DNA of 60,334 nucleotides from Chloroflexota bacterium (GCA_026707335.1 JAPOXB010000100.1:1-60334), one strand, 5' to 3'; counted from the first letter of the stretch, positions 35,396 to 44,742 are shown. Numbers and translations: made by a program. The notes: generated by a model from the letters alone, not told the origin.

Positions 35396-37684
35396 TTACG
35401 GAGCGGCCCCGGACGGCGGTTCGGCGGCCGGCTCGCCCTCGGGCAGGGCCACGTCGAGCAGCTCCACGACGTCGAACACGCCCAGCCGCTGCGACTCGTC
35501 GGTCCCCATCTGCACGCTGCCGACGCCGGCCTCGAACATCTGCACGCAGAAGGGGCAGACCGTGCAGGCGCTGTCGGCGCCGGTGTCCAGCGCTTCCGCG
35601 ACGCGCACCTCGTTGACGCGCGCCCGTCCCTGCTCCTCCATCCACATGTTGCCGCCGCCGGCGCCGCAGCAGAGCCCCCGCTCGCGGTTGCGGGGCATCT
35701 CCACGAGCGTCAGGTTGGGGATCTGCTTGAGGATGTTGCGGGGGGCCTCGTAGAGGTTGTTGTGGCGGCCCAGGTAGCAGGAGTCGTGGAAGGTGACGGT
35801 TTGCGCCGCGGCGCCGGGCTTGGGCCGCAGCCTGCCCTCCTCGACGAGCCGCTCCAGCAGGGTGCTGTGGTGCAGCACCTCGTAGTGCCCGCCCAGGTCG
35901 GGGTACTCGTTCTTGAACGTGTTGAAGCAGTGCGGGCAGTGGGTGACGATCTTCTTGACGCCGCCGCCGTCGAGCGTGGCGATCAACCCCTCGGCCAGGA
36001 TCTGGAAGAGGTATTCGTTGCCCAGCCGCCGGGCCGGGTCGCCGTTGCACGACTCCTGCCCGGCCAGCACGCCGAAACTGACGCCCGCCTCGCGCAGCAG
36101 CCGCACGACGGAGCGGGTGATCGGCTGCACCCGATCGACCAGGGCGCCGGTGCAGCCCACGAAGTAGAGGTACTCTTGCTCGCCCGTCCAGCGCGGCACG
36201 TCCAGCCCGTCCATCCACGACTCGCGGGTGTGCGGCGTGCCGCGCCAGGGATGGCCCTGGCGCTCCAGCGTCTCCAGCGTCGATTGCACGGTGTCGGGCA
36301 TGCGCGCCTCCTCCATGACGAGGCTGCGGCGCATGTCGACGATCGTGGGGATGTGCTCGATGAACACGGGGCACTCCTGCACGCAGGCCCCGCAGGTCCG
36401 GCAGGCCCAGAGCGACTCGTCGCGGATCACCTCGCCGACCATGACCGGCGCGTCGTCGAGGCCGTCATCGATCGGCGCCCCGCGGGCGAGGTTGCCCGCC
36501 TTGCGCTCGCCCACGTCGGTCGCGTACGTCTTGAGGTCCTGGATGATGTGCATCGGCGAGAGCGGCTGCCCGGCGATGTCGGCCGGGCAGTGATCGGTGC
36601 AGCGGCCGCAGCGCACGCAGACGTCCAACTCGAAGAGTTGCTTCTGGGTGAAGTGTTCGAGCTGGCTGACGCCGAAGTGCTCCTGCTCCTCGATGTTGGC
36701 GATGAGCGGCAACTTGCCGCTGGAGCCGGGGCTCTTGAGGAAGGCGTTGGCCGGCGCGAGCGCGAGATGGTTGAGCTTGGTGAAGCCCAGCAGGCCGATC
36801 CAGCTCAGCGCCAGAACCATGTGGAACCACCACAGCGCCTTGTGGGCAGCGAGCAGCGCGGCGGTCTCGACGCCGCCCACGGCCAGCGCGACCACGAAGC
36901 CCACCGGCGACCAGTAGGACCAGTCGCGGTGCTCGGCGATCTCCGACGTCTGGATGCGGAAGCCCTCAAGCAGGAAGCCAGTCACCAGCAGCAGGCCCAG
37001 CCCGCCCAGGATCAGCTTGTCCTCGGTGCTGGGCAGCCAGGTCGTGCGGGGGCGGACCCAGCGGTGCGCGACGGCCATGCCCACGCCGATCAGCCCGATC
37101 AGCCCGAACAGGTCGCCCACCAGCGAGTAGCCCAGATAGCGGTCGCCGACGAGGATGCGCACCTTGTCGTCGGGCAGATAGTCGTCGATGGCCAGTAGGG
37201 CGGTGACGAGGAACAGCACCAGGATGCTGGACATGATGCAGAGATGCATGACGCCGGCGTAGGGGTCGCGCAGGACGCGCTCGGTGCCGGCGCCGCCGCG
37301 CAGCATGCGGCGCAGACGCACGCGGGGCTGGTCGAAGTGGAAGTCGGGGCGGCCGATGCGCCACACCCGCGCCCGTCGCGCCACGCCGTAGACGACGACG
37401 GCCACGAGCAGCGGCAGCAGCGCGTAGAGCACCCAGAAGTCGGCGATGTTGAAGAACAACTCGCGGTGGGGGCCGTCGATGCGGCCCGTCTCCGCCGCCG
37501 TCACGAGGCCGAGCCCGGCCAGCGGCACCCAGATCGGCACCGCGATGCCGCCGATCTTCACCGTGCGGCGCAGGCGGCCGCGCCTCACCGGCGTGGGTGG
37601 CGGCGGATCCTCGGGGTGCGATGGGCACCCGCCCGCGGCGGGACGGCCGATCGGCAGCGGACCACGAGGCGCGGCAGGCGGCAC
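35396..37684 (-). CDS. Membrane Fe-S oxidoreductase, HdrD/GlpC-like (probable ETF:quinone oxidoreductase, EMO type)
   Basis: The 762-residue protein fuses about six N-terminal membrane helices of NarI style (with His in likely heme positions, e.g. VMHLC and WWFHM), two [4Fe-4S] motifs CVRCGRCTDHCP and CRTCGACVQECP, and two CCG/DUF224 domains (ESCNGDPARRLGNEYLFQ with THCPHCFNTF; DSCYLGRHNN with LCCGAGGGNMWMEE and CPFC). The EMO family is predicted to pass ETF electrons to menaquinone. Its place between acyl-CoA synthetase and etfBA supports this. The GTG start at 37684 is the longest choice; GTG codons at 37588 or 37561 are possible. Confidence 0.85.
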   Translation of the reverse strand: MPPAAPRGPLPIGRPAAGGCPSHPEDPPPPTPVRRGRLRRTVKIGGIAVPIWVPLAGLGLVTAAETGRIDGPHRELFFNIADFWVLYALLPLLVAVVVYGVARRARVWRIGRPDFHFDQPRVRLRRMLRGGAGTERVLRDPYAGVMHLCIMSSILVLFLVTALLAIDDYLPDDKVRILVGDRYLGYSLVGDLFGLIGLIGVGMAVAHRWVRPRTTWLPSTEDKLILGGLGLLLVTGFLLEGFRIQTSEIAEHRDWSYWSPVGFVVALAVGGVETAALLAAHKALWWFHMVLALSWIGLLGFTKLNHLALAPANAFLKSPGSSGKLPLIANIEEQEHFGVSQLEHFTQKQLFELDVCVRCGRCTDHCPADIAGQPLSPMHIIQDLKTYATDVGERKAGNLARGAPIDDGLDDAPVMVGEVIRDESLWACRTCGACVQECPVFIEHIPTIVDMRRSLVMEEARMPDTVQSTLETLERQGHPWRGTPHTRESWMDGLDVPRWTGEQEYLYFVGCTGALVDRVQPITRSVVRLLREAGVSFGVLAGQESCNGDPARRLGNEYLFQILAEGLIATLDGGGVKKIVTHCPHCFNTFKNEYPDLGGHYEVLHHSTLLERLVEEGRLRPKPGAAAQTVTFHDSCYLGRHNNLYEAPRNILKQIPNLTLVEMPRNRERGLCCGAGGGNMWMEEQGRARVNEVRVAEALDTGADSACTVCPFCVQMFEAGVGSVQMGTDESQRLGVFDVVELLDVALPEGEPAAEPPSGAAP

Positions 37685-37736
37685 GGTGGGCCTCCCCCCA
37701 GCCCCCGCCGAAGCCGGGGCGCGCGGCGGGCGCAGG

Positions 37737-39299
37737 CTACTCGTTGTTGGGCCCGCCGTGGAATTTGCGGATGTCGTTCTTGAGCAGCTTGCCCATGTGA
37801 TTGCGCGGCAGGACGTCGGTGAAGGCCAGGTATTCGGGGGCCTTGTAGCTGGCGAGGCGGCCCTTGCAGAACTCGCGCAGCTCGTCGACCGTGATCTCCG
37901 CGCCGGGCGCGAGCACGGCCACCGCCTTGACGGCCTCGCCCATCTCGGCGTCCTCGACGCCGATGATCGCCACGTCGTCGAGCTGGGGCATCTCCTCCAG
38001 CACCTGCTCGATCTCCCCCGGCGCGATGTTCTCGCCGCCGCGGATGATGAGGTCCTTCACGCGGCCGGTGATGAAGAGGTAGCCCTCCTCGTCCAGGTGG
38101 CCCTCGTCGCCGGTGTGCAGCCAGCCGTCGCGGATGGCCTCGTGCGTGGCCTCCTCCTGCTTGTAGTAGCCCTTCATCGTGCGGCCCGAGCGGACGCAGA
38201 TCTCGCCGTCCTTGCCGGCCGGGAGGGCGGTCCCGTCGGGCGCCTGGATCGACAGGTCGACGTCGTCCATGACCTTGCCGACGGAGCGCAGCCGCCGCTC
38301 CTTGAGCGCGATCTCCTCCGGCGTGCCCTCCAGGCGGTGGTCGTCGGGGCCCAGGAAGGTGATGGCCGAGGTGGCCTCGGTCTGGCCGTAGGCGTTCATC
38401 AGACCGCAGTCGAACACGTCGATGGCCCGCCGCACGACCTCGTAGGGCATCGGCGCGGCGCCGTAGGCGAGCAGCTTCAGGCTGGCGCCGCTGAAGTTGG
38501 GGAAGTCCTCGTGGTCGATCAAGCGCTTGACCATCGTCGGCACGACCATGCTGTGGGTGACGCCGTGCGTGTCGACGGCCTCCATCCAGGCCTCGGGCGT
38601 GAACTGCGGCAGGATGACCAGGCTGCGGCCGCCCCAGATCGCCGAGATCATCGCCGTGGCGCCGGCGATGTGGAAGAGCGGCACGCTGAGCAGCGTCTTC
38701 TCGTGCTCGGCGGTGGGGTCGGCGGGCGCCATGGTGTTGGTCACGTAGACGGTGAGATCCTGGTAGGTCACCTCGACGCCCTTCGGCAGCGCGGTGGTGC
38801 CCGAGGTGTAGATGATGATCGTGGGGTCGTCGTCGTCGATCTCGGTGTAGACGTAGTCGTCGGAGCCCTGCGCGACGAGGTCGGCGTAGGGAATCTGGCC
38901 GTCGCGCGAGGTCTCCAGCGCGACGATGTTCTCGACGCTGGGGATGCCCTCGCGGATCGACTCGACCAAGTTCTGGTAGCGGTCGGCGAGGAACAGCACC
39001 TTCACCTCGGCCGTGTCGATCATGTAGGCCAGTTCGTCGGACTTGGCGCGGTAGTTGAGCGGCACGAAGGTGACGCCCAGCTTGGCGCAGGCGTAGTAGG
39101 TGATGACGTAGCGCGACGAGTTGACCGACATCACGCCGAGGTGGTCGCCCCGCTGCAGGCCCAGGCCCAGCAGCGCGTTCGCCAGCCGCGTCACCTCCGC
39201 GCTCATCTCCATGAAGCTGGTGGGCTGGTTCTCCGTGACCAGCGCCGCCCGATCGGGCACGACCGCCGCCGAGATGTCCAGGAATTCCGCCGTGTTCAT
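37737..39299 (-). CDS. Acyl-CoA synthetase (AMP-forming)
   Basis: The 520-residue ANL-family enzyme has IIIYTSGTTALPKG, the ATP-binding LMNAYGQTEATSAITF, the hinge GWLHTGDEGHLDEEGYL, KDLIIRGGENIAPGEIE, and the catalytic Lys in the C-terminal HMGKLLKNDIR. It activates a carboxylic acid with ATP and CoA; chain length is unknown. It is 52 bases before the HdrD-like gene and probably heads the operon that ends in etfA. Confidence 0.92.
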   Translation of the reverse strand: MNTAEFLDISAAVVPDRAALVTENQPTSFMEMSAEVTRLANALLGLGLQRGDHLGVMSVNSSRYVITYYACAKLGVTFVPLNYRAKSDELAYMIDTAEVKVLFLADRYQNLVESIREGIPSVENIVALETSRDGQIPYADLVAQGSDDYVYTEIDDDDPTIIIYTSGTTALPKGVEVTYQDLTVYVTNTMAPADPTAEHEKTLLSVPLFHIAGATAMISAIWGGRSLVILPQFTPEAWMEAVDTHGVTHSMVVPTMVKRLIDHEDFPNFSGASLKLLAYGAAPMPYEVVRRAIDVFDCGLMNAYGQTEATSAITFLGPDDHRLEGTPEEIALKERRLRSVGKVMDDVDLSIQAPDGTALPAGKDGEICVRSGRTMKGYYKQEEATHEAIRDGWLHTGDEGHLDEEGYLFITGRVKDLIIRGGENIAPGEIEQVLEEMPQLDDVAIIGVEDAEMGEAVKAVAVLAPGAEITVDELREFCKGRLASYKAPEYLAFTDVLPRNHMGKLLKNDIRKFHGGPNNE

Positions 39300-39467
39300 G
39301 CCCGACCCTTCCGGCGGGCGTCCGCCTGCGCGGAGGCGCCGCTACTTGCGATCACGCTGCTCTGGCCCACGCCCTCGCGCGGGCGTCGTCGCTCCGCAGT
39401 TGGGGATACCGCCTGCGCGCGTTGGCGTCCAGCGTAGCGAGCCGCGGCTGCGCCGGATCGGACGCGG

Positions 39468-39890
39468 CTAGCCGCGCGGCTCCAGCACCACGACCGGGAT
39501 CCGTCGCTCCGTCTTCGCCTGATAGTCGGCGTAGCGCTTCGCGGTCTCCGCGAACGCCGCGAACAGGCGATCGCGCTCCTCGCCTTCGGCCATCCGCGCC
39601 TGCACGGACGTCGTCTGCTTGCCGACGCGCACCTGCGCCTCGGGCGCGGCCGCGAGGTTCAGGTACCAGGCGGGGTGTTGGTCGCGGCCCGCCGCCGACC
39701 CGACCACCACGTAGCCGCCGTCCTGGTCGAGGCACAGGAGGGGGGTCGTCCGGCGCTTGCCGCTCTTCCGGCCGGTGGTCGTCAGCAGCAGGATCGGCAT
39801 CTGGTCGAAGCTGCTCATCAGACGGCCGCCGCTGTGGCTGTAGATGCACTTGTGCAGCCCGGTGAACGTCTTCTCGAACAAGTTGGGCAT
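39468..39890 (-). CDS. Deazaflavin-dependent nitroreductase (Ddn) family protein
   Basis: The 140-residue protein has the Ddn split-barrel signature: GLHKCIYSHSGGRLMSSF, then PILLLTTTGRKSGKRRTTPL and VGSAAGRDQHPAWYLNLAA. Members bind coenzyme F420 or FMN. This hints at F420 use in the host. GAGGGGA lies before the ATG at 39890, which I preferred to an in-frame upstream start. It follows a crotonase gene. Confidence 0.87.
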   Translation of the reverse strand: MPNLFEKTFTGLHKCIYSHSGGRLMSSFDQMPILLLTTTGRKSGKRRTTPLLCLDQDGGYVVVGSAAGRDQHPAWYLNLAAAPEAQVRVGKQTTSVQARMAEGEERDRLFAAFAETAKRYADYQAKTERRIPVVVLEPRG

Positions 39891-39966
39891 CGCGTTCCCC
39901 TCGCTCCCGCGGACGCCGCGCGCCCGCACTGCTACAACGTTGGGCCCCCGGCGGGACCCGGGCAAG

Positions 39967-40722
39967 TCACCCGGCGAGCGCGACGGCGGCATCCAGGGCG
40001 ACGGCGTCGGCGAGCGGCAGATCGAGCCCGCGCCGGATCGCGCGCGCGGCGGCGGTCAGGGCGGCCGTGTCCCGCGCGGCCAAGTCCGTCGCGGCCTGCA
40101 AGGCGCGCTCGTCGAGGCGGGCGACCGGCACGACCTCGTTCACGAGGCCCCAGGCCAGCGCCCGGTCGGCGTCGATCACGTCGCCGCTGAGCACGAGGCC
40201 GCGCGCGACGCCGGGCGGCATCAGCCGCGGCAGCATCTGCGTGCCGCCCGCGGAGGGGATGTAGCCCAGCGTCACCTCGGGCAGCGCGATGCGGGTGTCG
40301 TCGGCCGCGATGCGCAGGTCGCAGTACAGCGGCAGCTCGATGCCGGCGCCGTAGCAGAAGCCGTGCAGCGCCGCGATCGTCAGCACGGGCAGGCGCTCCA
40401 GGCGGTCCCAGACGTCGCGCTCGTGCCGGGCGGCGCGGGCGGCCAGCAGGCTGGGGGCGGCGCCGAACTCGCTGATGTCGGCGCCGGCCGAGAAGGCGCG
40501 CGGCCCGGCCCCGCGGAAGACCAGCACACGCACGTCAGGGTCGACCGCGACGGCCTCCAGGTAGCCCCAGAGCTCGTCGCGCATGGCCAGGTTGATGGCG
40601 TTCAGCGCCCGCGGCCGGTTGAGCGTCAGCGTCGCGACGCCGGGCGCGGGCTTCTCGTACAGCAGGACCGGTGCGGCGTCCGCGGCGTCGGCGCCGTCGG
40701 ACGGGGGCGCGGCCGGGGGCAC
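39967..40722 (-). CDS. Enoyl-CoA hydratase/isomerase (crotonase)
   Basis: The 251-residue protein has VLLYEKPAPGVATLTLNRP, oxyanion motifs AFSAGADISEF and HGFCYGAGIELPLYCDLRIAADD, and both catalytic Glu of hydratases are kept (in GIEL and PEVTLG). It should hydrate trans-2-enoyl-CoA in beta-oxidation. The GTG at 40722 fits best after the stop of the small gene upstream; a TTG at 40743 would overlap that gene. Confidence 0.87.
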   Translation of the reverse strand: MPPAAPPSDGADAADAAPVLLYEKPAPGVATLTLNRPRALNAINLAMRDELWGYLEAVAVDPDVRVLVFRGAGPRAFSAGADISEFGAAPSLLAARAARHERDVWDRLERLPVLTIAALHGFCYGAGIELPLYCDLRIAADDTRIALPEVTLGYIPSAGGTQMLPRLMPPGVARGLVLSGDVIDADRALAWGLVNEVVPVARLDERALQAATDLAARDTAALTAAARAIRRGLDLPLADAVALDAAVALAG

Positions 40723-40733
40723 GGCGGGGCCCG

Positions 40734-40976
40734 TCAGCGCCAATCGGGGCGGCGGATCTCGCTCTTGCGCCGCACCTCCCAGAGGCGCGAGATGTCGGCG
40801 TTGATCTTCTCCTGCAGGGCGCGCATCTCCTCGCTGGCGGTGCGCATCTCGTTCGTCTTCCAGCGCCGGACCTTGGCGCGGTCCGACTTGTCCATCGGCA
40901 CGTCCTTGAGCATGTAGTTGACGATGAAGGACATCATCTCCCACGACTCATCGACGTTGAATTCAATTTGGGCCAT
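40734..40976 (-). CDS. Small helical protein, paralogue of the next upstream gene
   Basis: An 80-residue charged protein, MAQIEFNVDESWEMMSF at the start, with a C-terminal basic stretch (LWEVRRKSEIRRPDWR). I do not recognise the family. The pattern DExxxxxxxxVxxxxxDxVxxxxxxxxxxRxWR also fits the 90-residue protein at 41014-41286, so they look like a tandem duplicate pair. It is 11 bases before the crotonase start. It may be a small helper or regulatory subunit; no function is claimed. Confidence 0.7.
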   Translation of the reverse strand: MAQIEFNVDESWEMMSFIVNYMLKDVPMDKSDRAKVRRWKTNEMRTASEEMRALQEKINADISRLWEVRRKSEIRRPDWR

Positions 40977-41013
40977 GGCTGCGGCTCGCTTTCGGCGGCG
41001 TGCGCGGACGGAC

Positions 41014-41286
41014 CTACGCGTTGCGGTAGTAGTCGCGGCGCCGGATGGTGCGCCGGAGTTCTTCGTCGATCTTGTTGCCCAGCGTCTCGTTGAGCGCCGC
41101 GGCGAAGCTCAGCAGGTCGTCGCTGCCGCGCTCCATCGTGCGGTTGCGCCACTCCCGGATCGCCTCCACGGCCTCCTCCGACAGCTCGACCCCGTCGACG
41201 ACCTGCGCGCTCACCAGCTGCAGTAACGACAGCGACTCTTCCTCGTCGAGAATGATGTGCACGCGGCTCTCCTCAATCCTTGCCAT
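41014..41286 (-). CDS. Small helical protein, paralogue of the next downstream gene
   Basis: A 90-residue acidic-then-basic protein, MARIEESRVHIILDEEESL, with EAVEAIREWRNRTMERG mid-way and a basic end RRRDYYRNA. It aligns loosely to the 80-residue protein 37 bases downstream (shared start MAxIE, DE, the WR position). There is no signal peptide or membrane helix. It lies 145 bases after a crotonase gene. The family is unknown to me. Confidence 0.68.
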   Translation of the reverse strand: MARIEESRVHIILDEEESLSLLQLVSAQVVDGVELSEEAVEAIREWRNRTMERGSDDLLSFAAALNETLGNKIDEELRRTIRRRDYYRNA

Positions 41287-41431
41287 CCCGGTGCGGTCCG
41301 CGGGACGTCCCGCTGCTTCGGCTCGTCGCGGCGCCGCTCTGGCCGGCCGCGAGGGGCCGCCGGCGGACGGCGCACCGAATGATCATGCCTGATACCCGCG
41401 CCAGTGTCACGGCGGCGCGGCTGCGGGCCGC

Positions 41432-42154
41432 TCAGCGGCCGCGGAATTCGGGCGGCCGCTTCTCGAGGAAGGCGCGCACGCCCTCCGCGCGATCGTCGGT
41501 GCTTTGCAGCAGGATCGTCAGGTCGGTCTCGTAGCGCAGGGCCTGATCGAGCGGCATCTCCAGGCCCCGCGCGACGGCCTCCTTGGCCAGCCGCGTGGCG
41601 ATGGGGCCTCGCGCCGCGATCCGATCGGCGACCGCGCCGGCGAGCGCGGCCGGGTCGTCGCCGCTCTCGGTGACGAGGCCCCAGTCGCGCGCCCACGCGG
41701 CGTCGATCGGGTCGCCCAGCAGGAGTTGCGTGGCTCGCGAACGGCCCACCGCGCGGGCCAGCCGCTGCAATCCCCCCGCGACGGGCAGGCGCCCCGCCGC
41801 GACGCCCGGCAGCCCGAAGCGGGCCCCAGCCTCGCAGACGCGCAGGTCGGCGCAGAGGGCCAGCTCCAGGCCGGCGTCGAGGACGTCGCCGCGCAGCACG
41901 GCGACGGTCGGCTGCGGCAGCGCCGCCAGCGGCCCGAACGGGTCGCCCACCAGGCCCGCCGCCGCCAGCCCGGGCAGCAGCGACGCGGGCCAGCCGCGCC
42001 AGCAGCCCGGCGGCGCGTCGAGGATGAGGACGCGGACCTCCGGCTCCTCCGCGACCGCGACGCAGGCGCCGCGCAGCAGCGCGACCGTGTCCGCGTCCAG
42101 CGTCGCCGGCAGCGTCAGCCGCGCGATGTGCTCGTCCCGGGTGAGTTGGTCCAT
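41432..42154 (-). CDS. Crotonase-family protein lacking one catalytic Glu
   Basis: The 240-residue protein has the crotonase fold, with VAVLRGDVLDAGLELALCADLRVCEAGA and GVAAGRLPVAGGLQRLARAVG. The first catalytic Glu position (GLEL) is present, but the second, usually in PEVxxG, is Gly in PGVAAG. So it may be an isomerase or a non-hydratase crotonase. The start ATG has GGAGGAG about 10 bases upstream. It follows the penicillin acylase-like gene by 62 bases. Confidence 0.83.
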   Translation of the reverse strand: MDQLTRDEHIARLTLPATLDADTVALLRGACVAVAEEPEVRVLILDAPPGCWRGWPASLLPGLAAAGLVGDPFGPLAALPQPTVAVLRGDVLDAGLELALCADLRVCEAGARFGLPGVAAGRLPVAGGLQRLARAVGRSRATQLLLGDPIDAAWARDWGLVTESGDDPAALAGAVADRIAARGPIATRLAKEAVARGLEMPLDQALRYETDLTILLQSTDDRAEGVRAFLEKRPPEFRGR

Positions 42155-42216
42155 GCCTGCCGCTCTCCTCCGCAGGATCGCCGCTTCGGCGGCGCGCCGC
42201 AACAGGGAAGTGCGCG

Positions 42217-44646
42217 CTATTCGGCGGGCTCCAGGCGCAAGCGGTGCGCCGCGTCGGCCTCGATGTCCGCGCGCTGCGTGCGCAGTGGCCGCAGGTCGCC
42301 GGCGCGCCAATCGCGCAGCAGGTCGTCGTGGTGCGGGTCGCCGCGACGTCCCACCTGCCCGCCGGCCAGCGTGAACCGGGCGACGGGCGGATCCTGCATC
42401 TCGACGGCCAGCCGCAGGGCGGGGACGCCCGTCACCACCGCGAACGGGTCGGGGCCCAACGGGCTGGCCTGTAGCGGCGCCTGCGCGTCGGAGCCCACCG
42501 GGAACGGCCCGAGGCTGAAAAGCCTGGCCAGGATCGGCACGTCGCCCAGGCCGTGCTTCAGGGTCACCCGGCGCACCCGGCCCCAGGTCCAGCGATCGGG
42601 ATCCCGCCCCAGCCGCTCCTCGAGCAGGGCGACGGCGTCGCGGAAGCTGCGCAGCAGCACGGCGCGCCAGAGGTCGCGGCCACCTCCGGGCGGTGGGGCC
42701 GCATCGAACCAATCGGCGGGGGCGTCGTCGAGCAGCCCGACGACGAGCGATGCCGTGCGCGCGAGCAGAATGTTGAGGTTGGGCACGGCGTGCACGTCGC
42801 CGAAGAAGAGCGGCGCGTGTTCGCCGAGTTTGGCCCGCACGACCGCCTCCAGCAGCCGCGTGTAGGTGACGCCCACGATCGCGGCGGCGACCGACTCGAC
42901 GCCGGCCTCCCCGTCCCAGTCGCGCACGCGCTGGAGCAATCCCTCCTCGCGCTGCCCCACGCCATCGAGGCCGCCGACGTGGCGCGCAACCGCGCGCAAG
43001 GCGATCGAACGCCGGTCGACCTGCAGGGCGCGCATTGTCTCGGGCGTGTGCCGGTCCGACCCGTTGAGCGCCTCGCCGATCCGCTCGGCGCGGTAGGCGT
43101 CGAGGAACTCGCCGTCGAAGTTGAGCCGCTCGACGGGCAGGGGCGCGTGATTGGCGGCCCAGACCCGGCCGCCCGGCGGGTCGAAGAGGTGGGGCAACTC
43201 CTCGGCCGGGACCAGGCGGCCGGGCGCCGCGTCGGGATCCCAGCCGCAGGGCGGCAGCCAGGCCGAGCCGGGCGGCCGCGCCGGCACGTCGCCCGTCATC
43301 TGCAGGCCGATGTGCCCCTCCACGTCGGCGTAGCCGATGACGAGGTTGTACTCGCGGTACGACCTGAGCGCGGCCCGGAACTCGGCGATGTCGCCCGCGC
43401 GCGGCAGGTCCAGCAGCACGCCCAGCGACGTGGGGGCGTCGAGCGCCGCCGATCGCAGGGCCAGAGCGTGGCGCACGCCCGGGATCTGCGGCGAGACGAT
43501 GGGGCCGTTGCGGGTCGTGCGGATGCGGACGACCTCGTCGGGGTGGCCCCGCACCGCGATCCGCTCCTCGATCTCGCCGGCGCGCTCCCAGCCGTCGGGC
43601 GTGCGGTAGCGGCCCGCGTCGTCGAACTCCTCCACGACGGCGTCCTGCGTGCTGGCCAGCCCCGCCGTCGCGCCCCAGGCGATGCGGCGGTTGCATCCCC
43701 AGATGATGCCGGGGAAGCCCGGCGCCGTCGCCCCAGCGACGCTGAACTCGGGGCACTCGACGTGCGCGAAGTGCCCGTAGGGCGGATTGACGGCCGTGAG
43801 GTGGGGGTCGCATGCGAAGAGCGTCGTCCCGGCGGCGGTGGCGCCGGCCGCGACGGCCCAGGCGTTGCTGCCCCCGCGACTCGCGAGGCCGGTCCGCCGG
43901 ACCAGGTCGGCGTAGGCCCCGCGCAGCTCGCGGGACAGGTGGCCGAAGGGGACGCCGGGCGGGATCATCGCGGGCCCGCCGGCCGGGTAGCCGGGGTCGA
44001 GCGCGATCAGCGCCTCCGGGCCCACCTGCTCGATCAGCCGGGCGCGCTGGATCTGCGTCTCCCAGGCCGGCGACAGCATGAAGGTCAGCAGCTTCCCGAA
44101 GAGCGCCGAGTCCCACGGCTGCCAGGGCTCGGGCTCGTAGTCGAGGATGCGCGTCTCCAGCGGGCGCGGGCCGCGCTCCATCGCCGCGTTCACGCCGGCG
44201 ACGTAGGGCAGCACCCGCTCCCGCAGGTCGGCCGGCGTCGAGTCCCAGGCGGCGCGGGCGGCGCGGTGCAGGCCGACGCTGCGCATCAAGCGGTCGGCGG
44301 GCAGCGCCGCCGGCCCGGCGACCTCGGCCATGCGCCCCTGCGACACCCGCCGGTAGAACTCCATCTGCCAGTAGCGATCCTGGGCGTGCACGAAGCCCAG
44401 GCCGAACAGGGCGTCGGCCTCGCCCCCCGCGTAGATGTGCGGCACGGCCGACGCGTCGCGGATGATCTCGACCGGGCCGTTCAGGCCGGGCAGCCGCAGC
44501 GCGCCGTCGATCTGCGGCGGCGCGGGGCGGCGCAGCAGCTCCCCGCCCATCGCACGGACGAAGGCCCCGCCCTGCGACAGGCTCAGGCGCAGCCCGCGCG
44601 CACGGTCGCGCGCATCCGCGGCGGTTGGAGACGGGTATCGGGGCAC
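42217..44646 (-). CDS. Penicillin acylase family N-terminal nucleophile hydrolase
   Basis: The 809-residue protein has a normal acylase layout: N-terminal alpha chain with VPHIYAGGEADALFGLGFVHAQDR, a self-cleaving GGS with nucleophile Ser at about 260 in RGGSNAWAVAA, FACDPHL, the Arg region, and a C-terminal beta chain. Members cleave amides of acyl chains such as penicillins or homoserine lactones. I see no clear signal peptide, so location is uncertain. It heads a long minus-strand series of acyl-CoA genes. Confidence 0.88.
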   Translation of the reverse strand: MPRYPSPTAADARDRARGLRLSLSQGGAFVRAMGGELLRRPAPPQIDGALRLPGLNGPVEIIRDASAVPHIYAGGEADALFGLGFVHAQDRYWQMEFYRRVSQGRMAEVAGPAALPADRLMRSVGLHRAARAAWDSTPADLRERVLPYVAGVNAAMERGPRPLETRILDYEPEPWQPWDSALFGKLLTFMLSPAWETQIQRARLIEQVGPEALIALDPGYPAGGPAMIPPGVPFGHLSRELRGAYADLVRRTGLASRGGSNAWAVAAGATAAGTTLFACDPHLTAVNPPYGHFAHVECPEFSVAGATAPGFPGIIWGCNRRIAWGATAGLASTQDAVVEEFDDAGRYRTPDGWERAGEIEERIAVRGHPDEVVRIRTTRNGPIVSPQIPGVRHALALRSAALDAPTSLGVLLDLPRAGDIAEFRAALRSYREYNLVIGYADVEGHIGLQMTGDVPARPPGSAWLPPCGWDPDAAPGRLVPAEELPHLFDPPGGRVWAANHAPLPVERLNFDGEFLDAYRAERIGEALNGSDRHTPETMRALQVDRRSIALRAVARHVGGLDGVGQREEGLLQRVRDWDGEAGVESVAAAIVGVTYTRLLEAVVRAKLGEHAPLFFGDVHAVPNLNILLARTASLVVGLLDDAPADWFDAAPPPGGGRDLWRAVLLRSFRDAVALLEERLGRDPDRWTWGRVRRVTLKHGLGDVPILARLFSLGPFPVGSDAQAPLQASPLGPDPFAVVTGVPALRLAVEMQDPPVARFTLAGGQVGRRGDPHHDDLLRDWRAGDLRPLRTQRADIEADAAHRLRLEPAE

Positions 44647-44656
44647 TGCCCCGCAG

Positions 44657-44677
44657 CGTACAGCGGCGCAGTGTACG
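44657..44677. promoter_or_regulatory. Inverted repeat in the acylase/SDR divergent gap
   Basis: CGTACA (44657-44662) and TGTACG (44672-44677), with 9 bases between, lie in a 96-base gap between divergent genes. TACACT on the minus strand (44675-44670) and TATGCT on the plus strand (44698-44703) may be -10 elements for the two genes. The repeat could be a shared operator. Confidence 0.35.
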
Positions 44678-44742
44678 GAGACGCTCCGTGGGGGCCGTAT
44701 GCTGGCATCCGCCGGCGCGACGCCGGCACGGGAGGGCAGACG

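Noticed and set aside
42553..44742. In-frame upstream extension of the SDR at 44743
   Set aside because: The extension lies antisense to the penicillin acylase gene; the SDR begins at a good ribosome-binding site and the family N-terminus.
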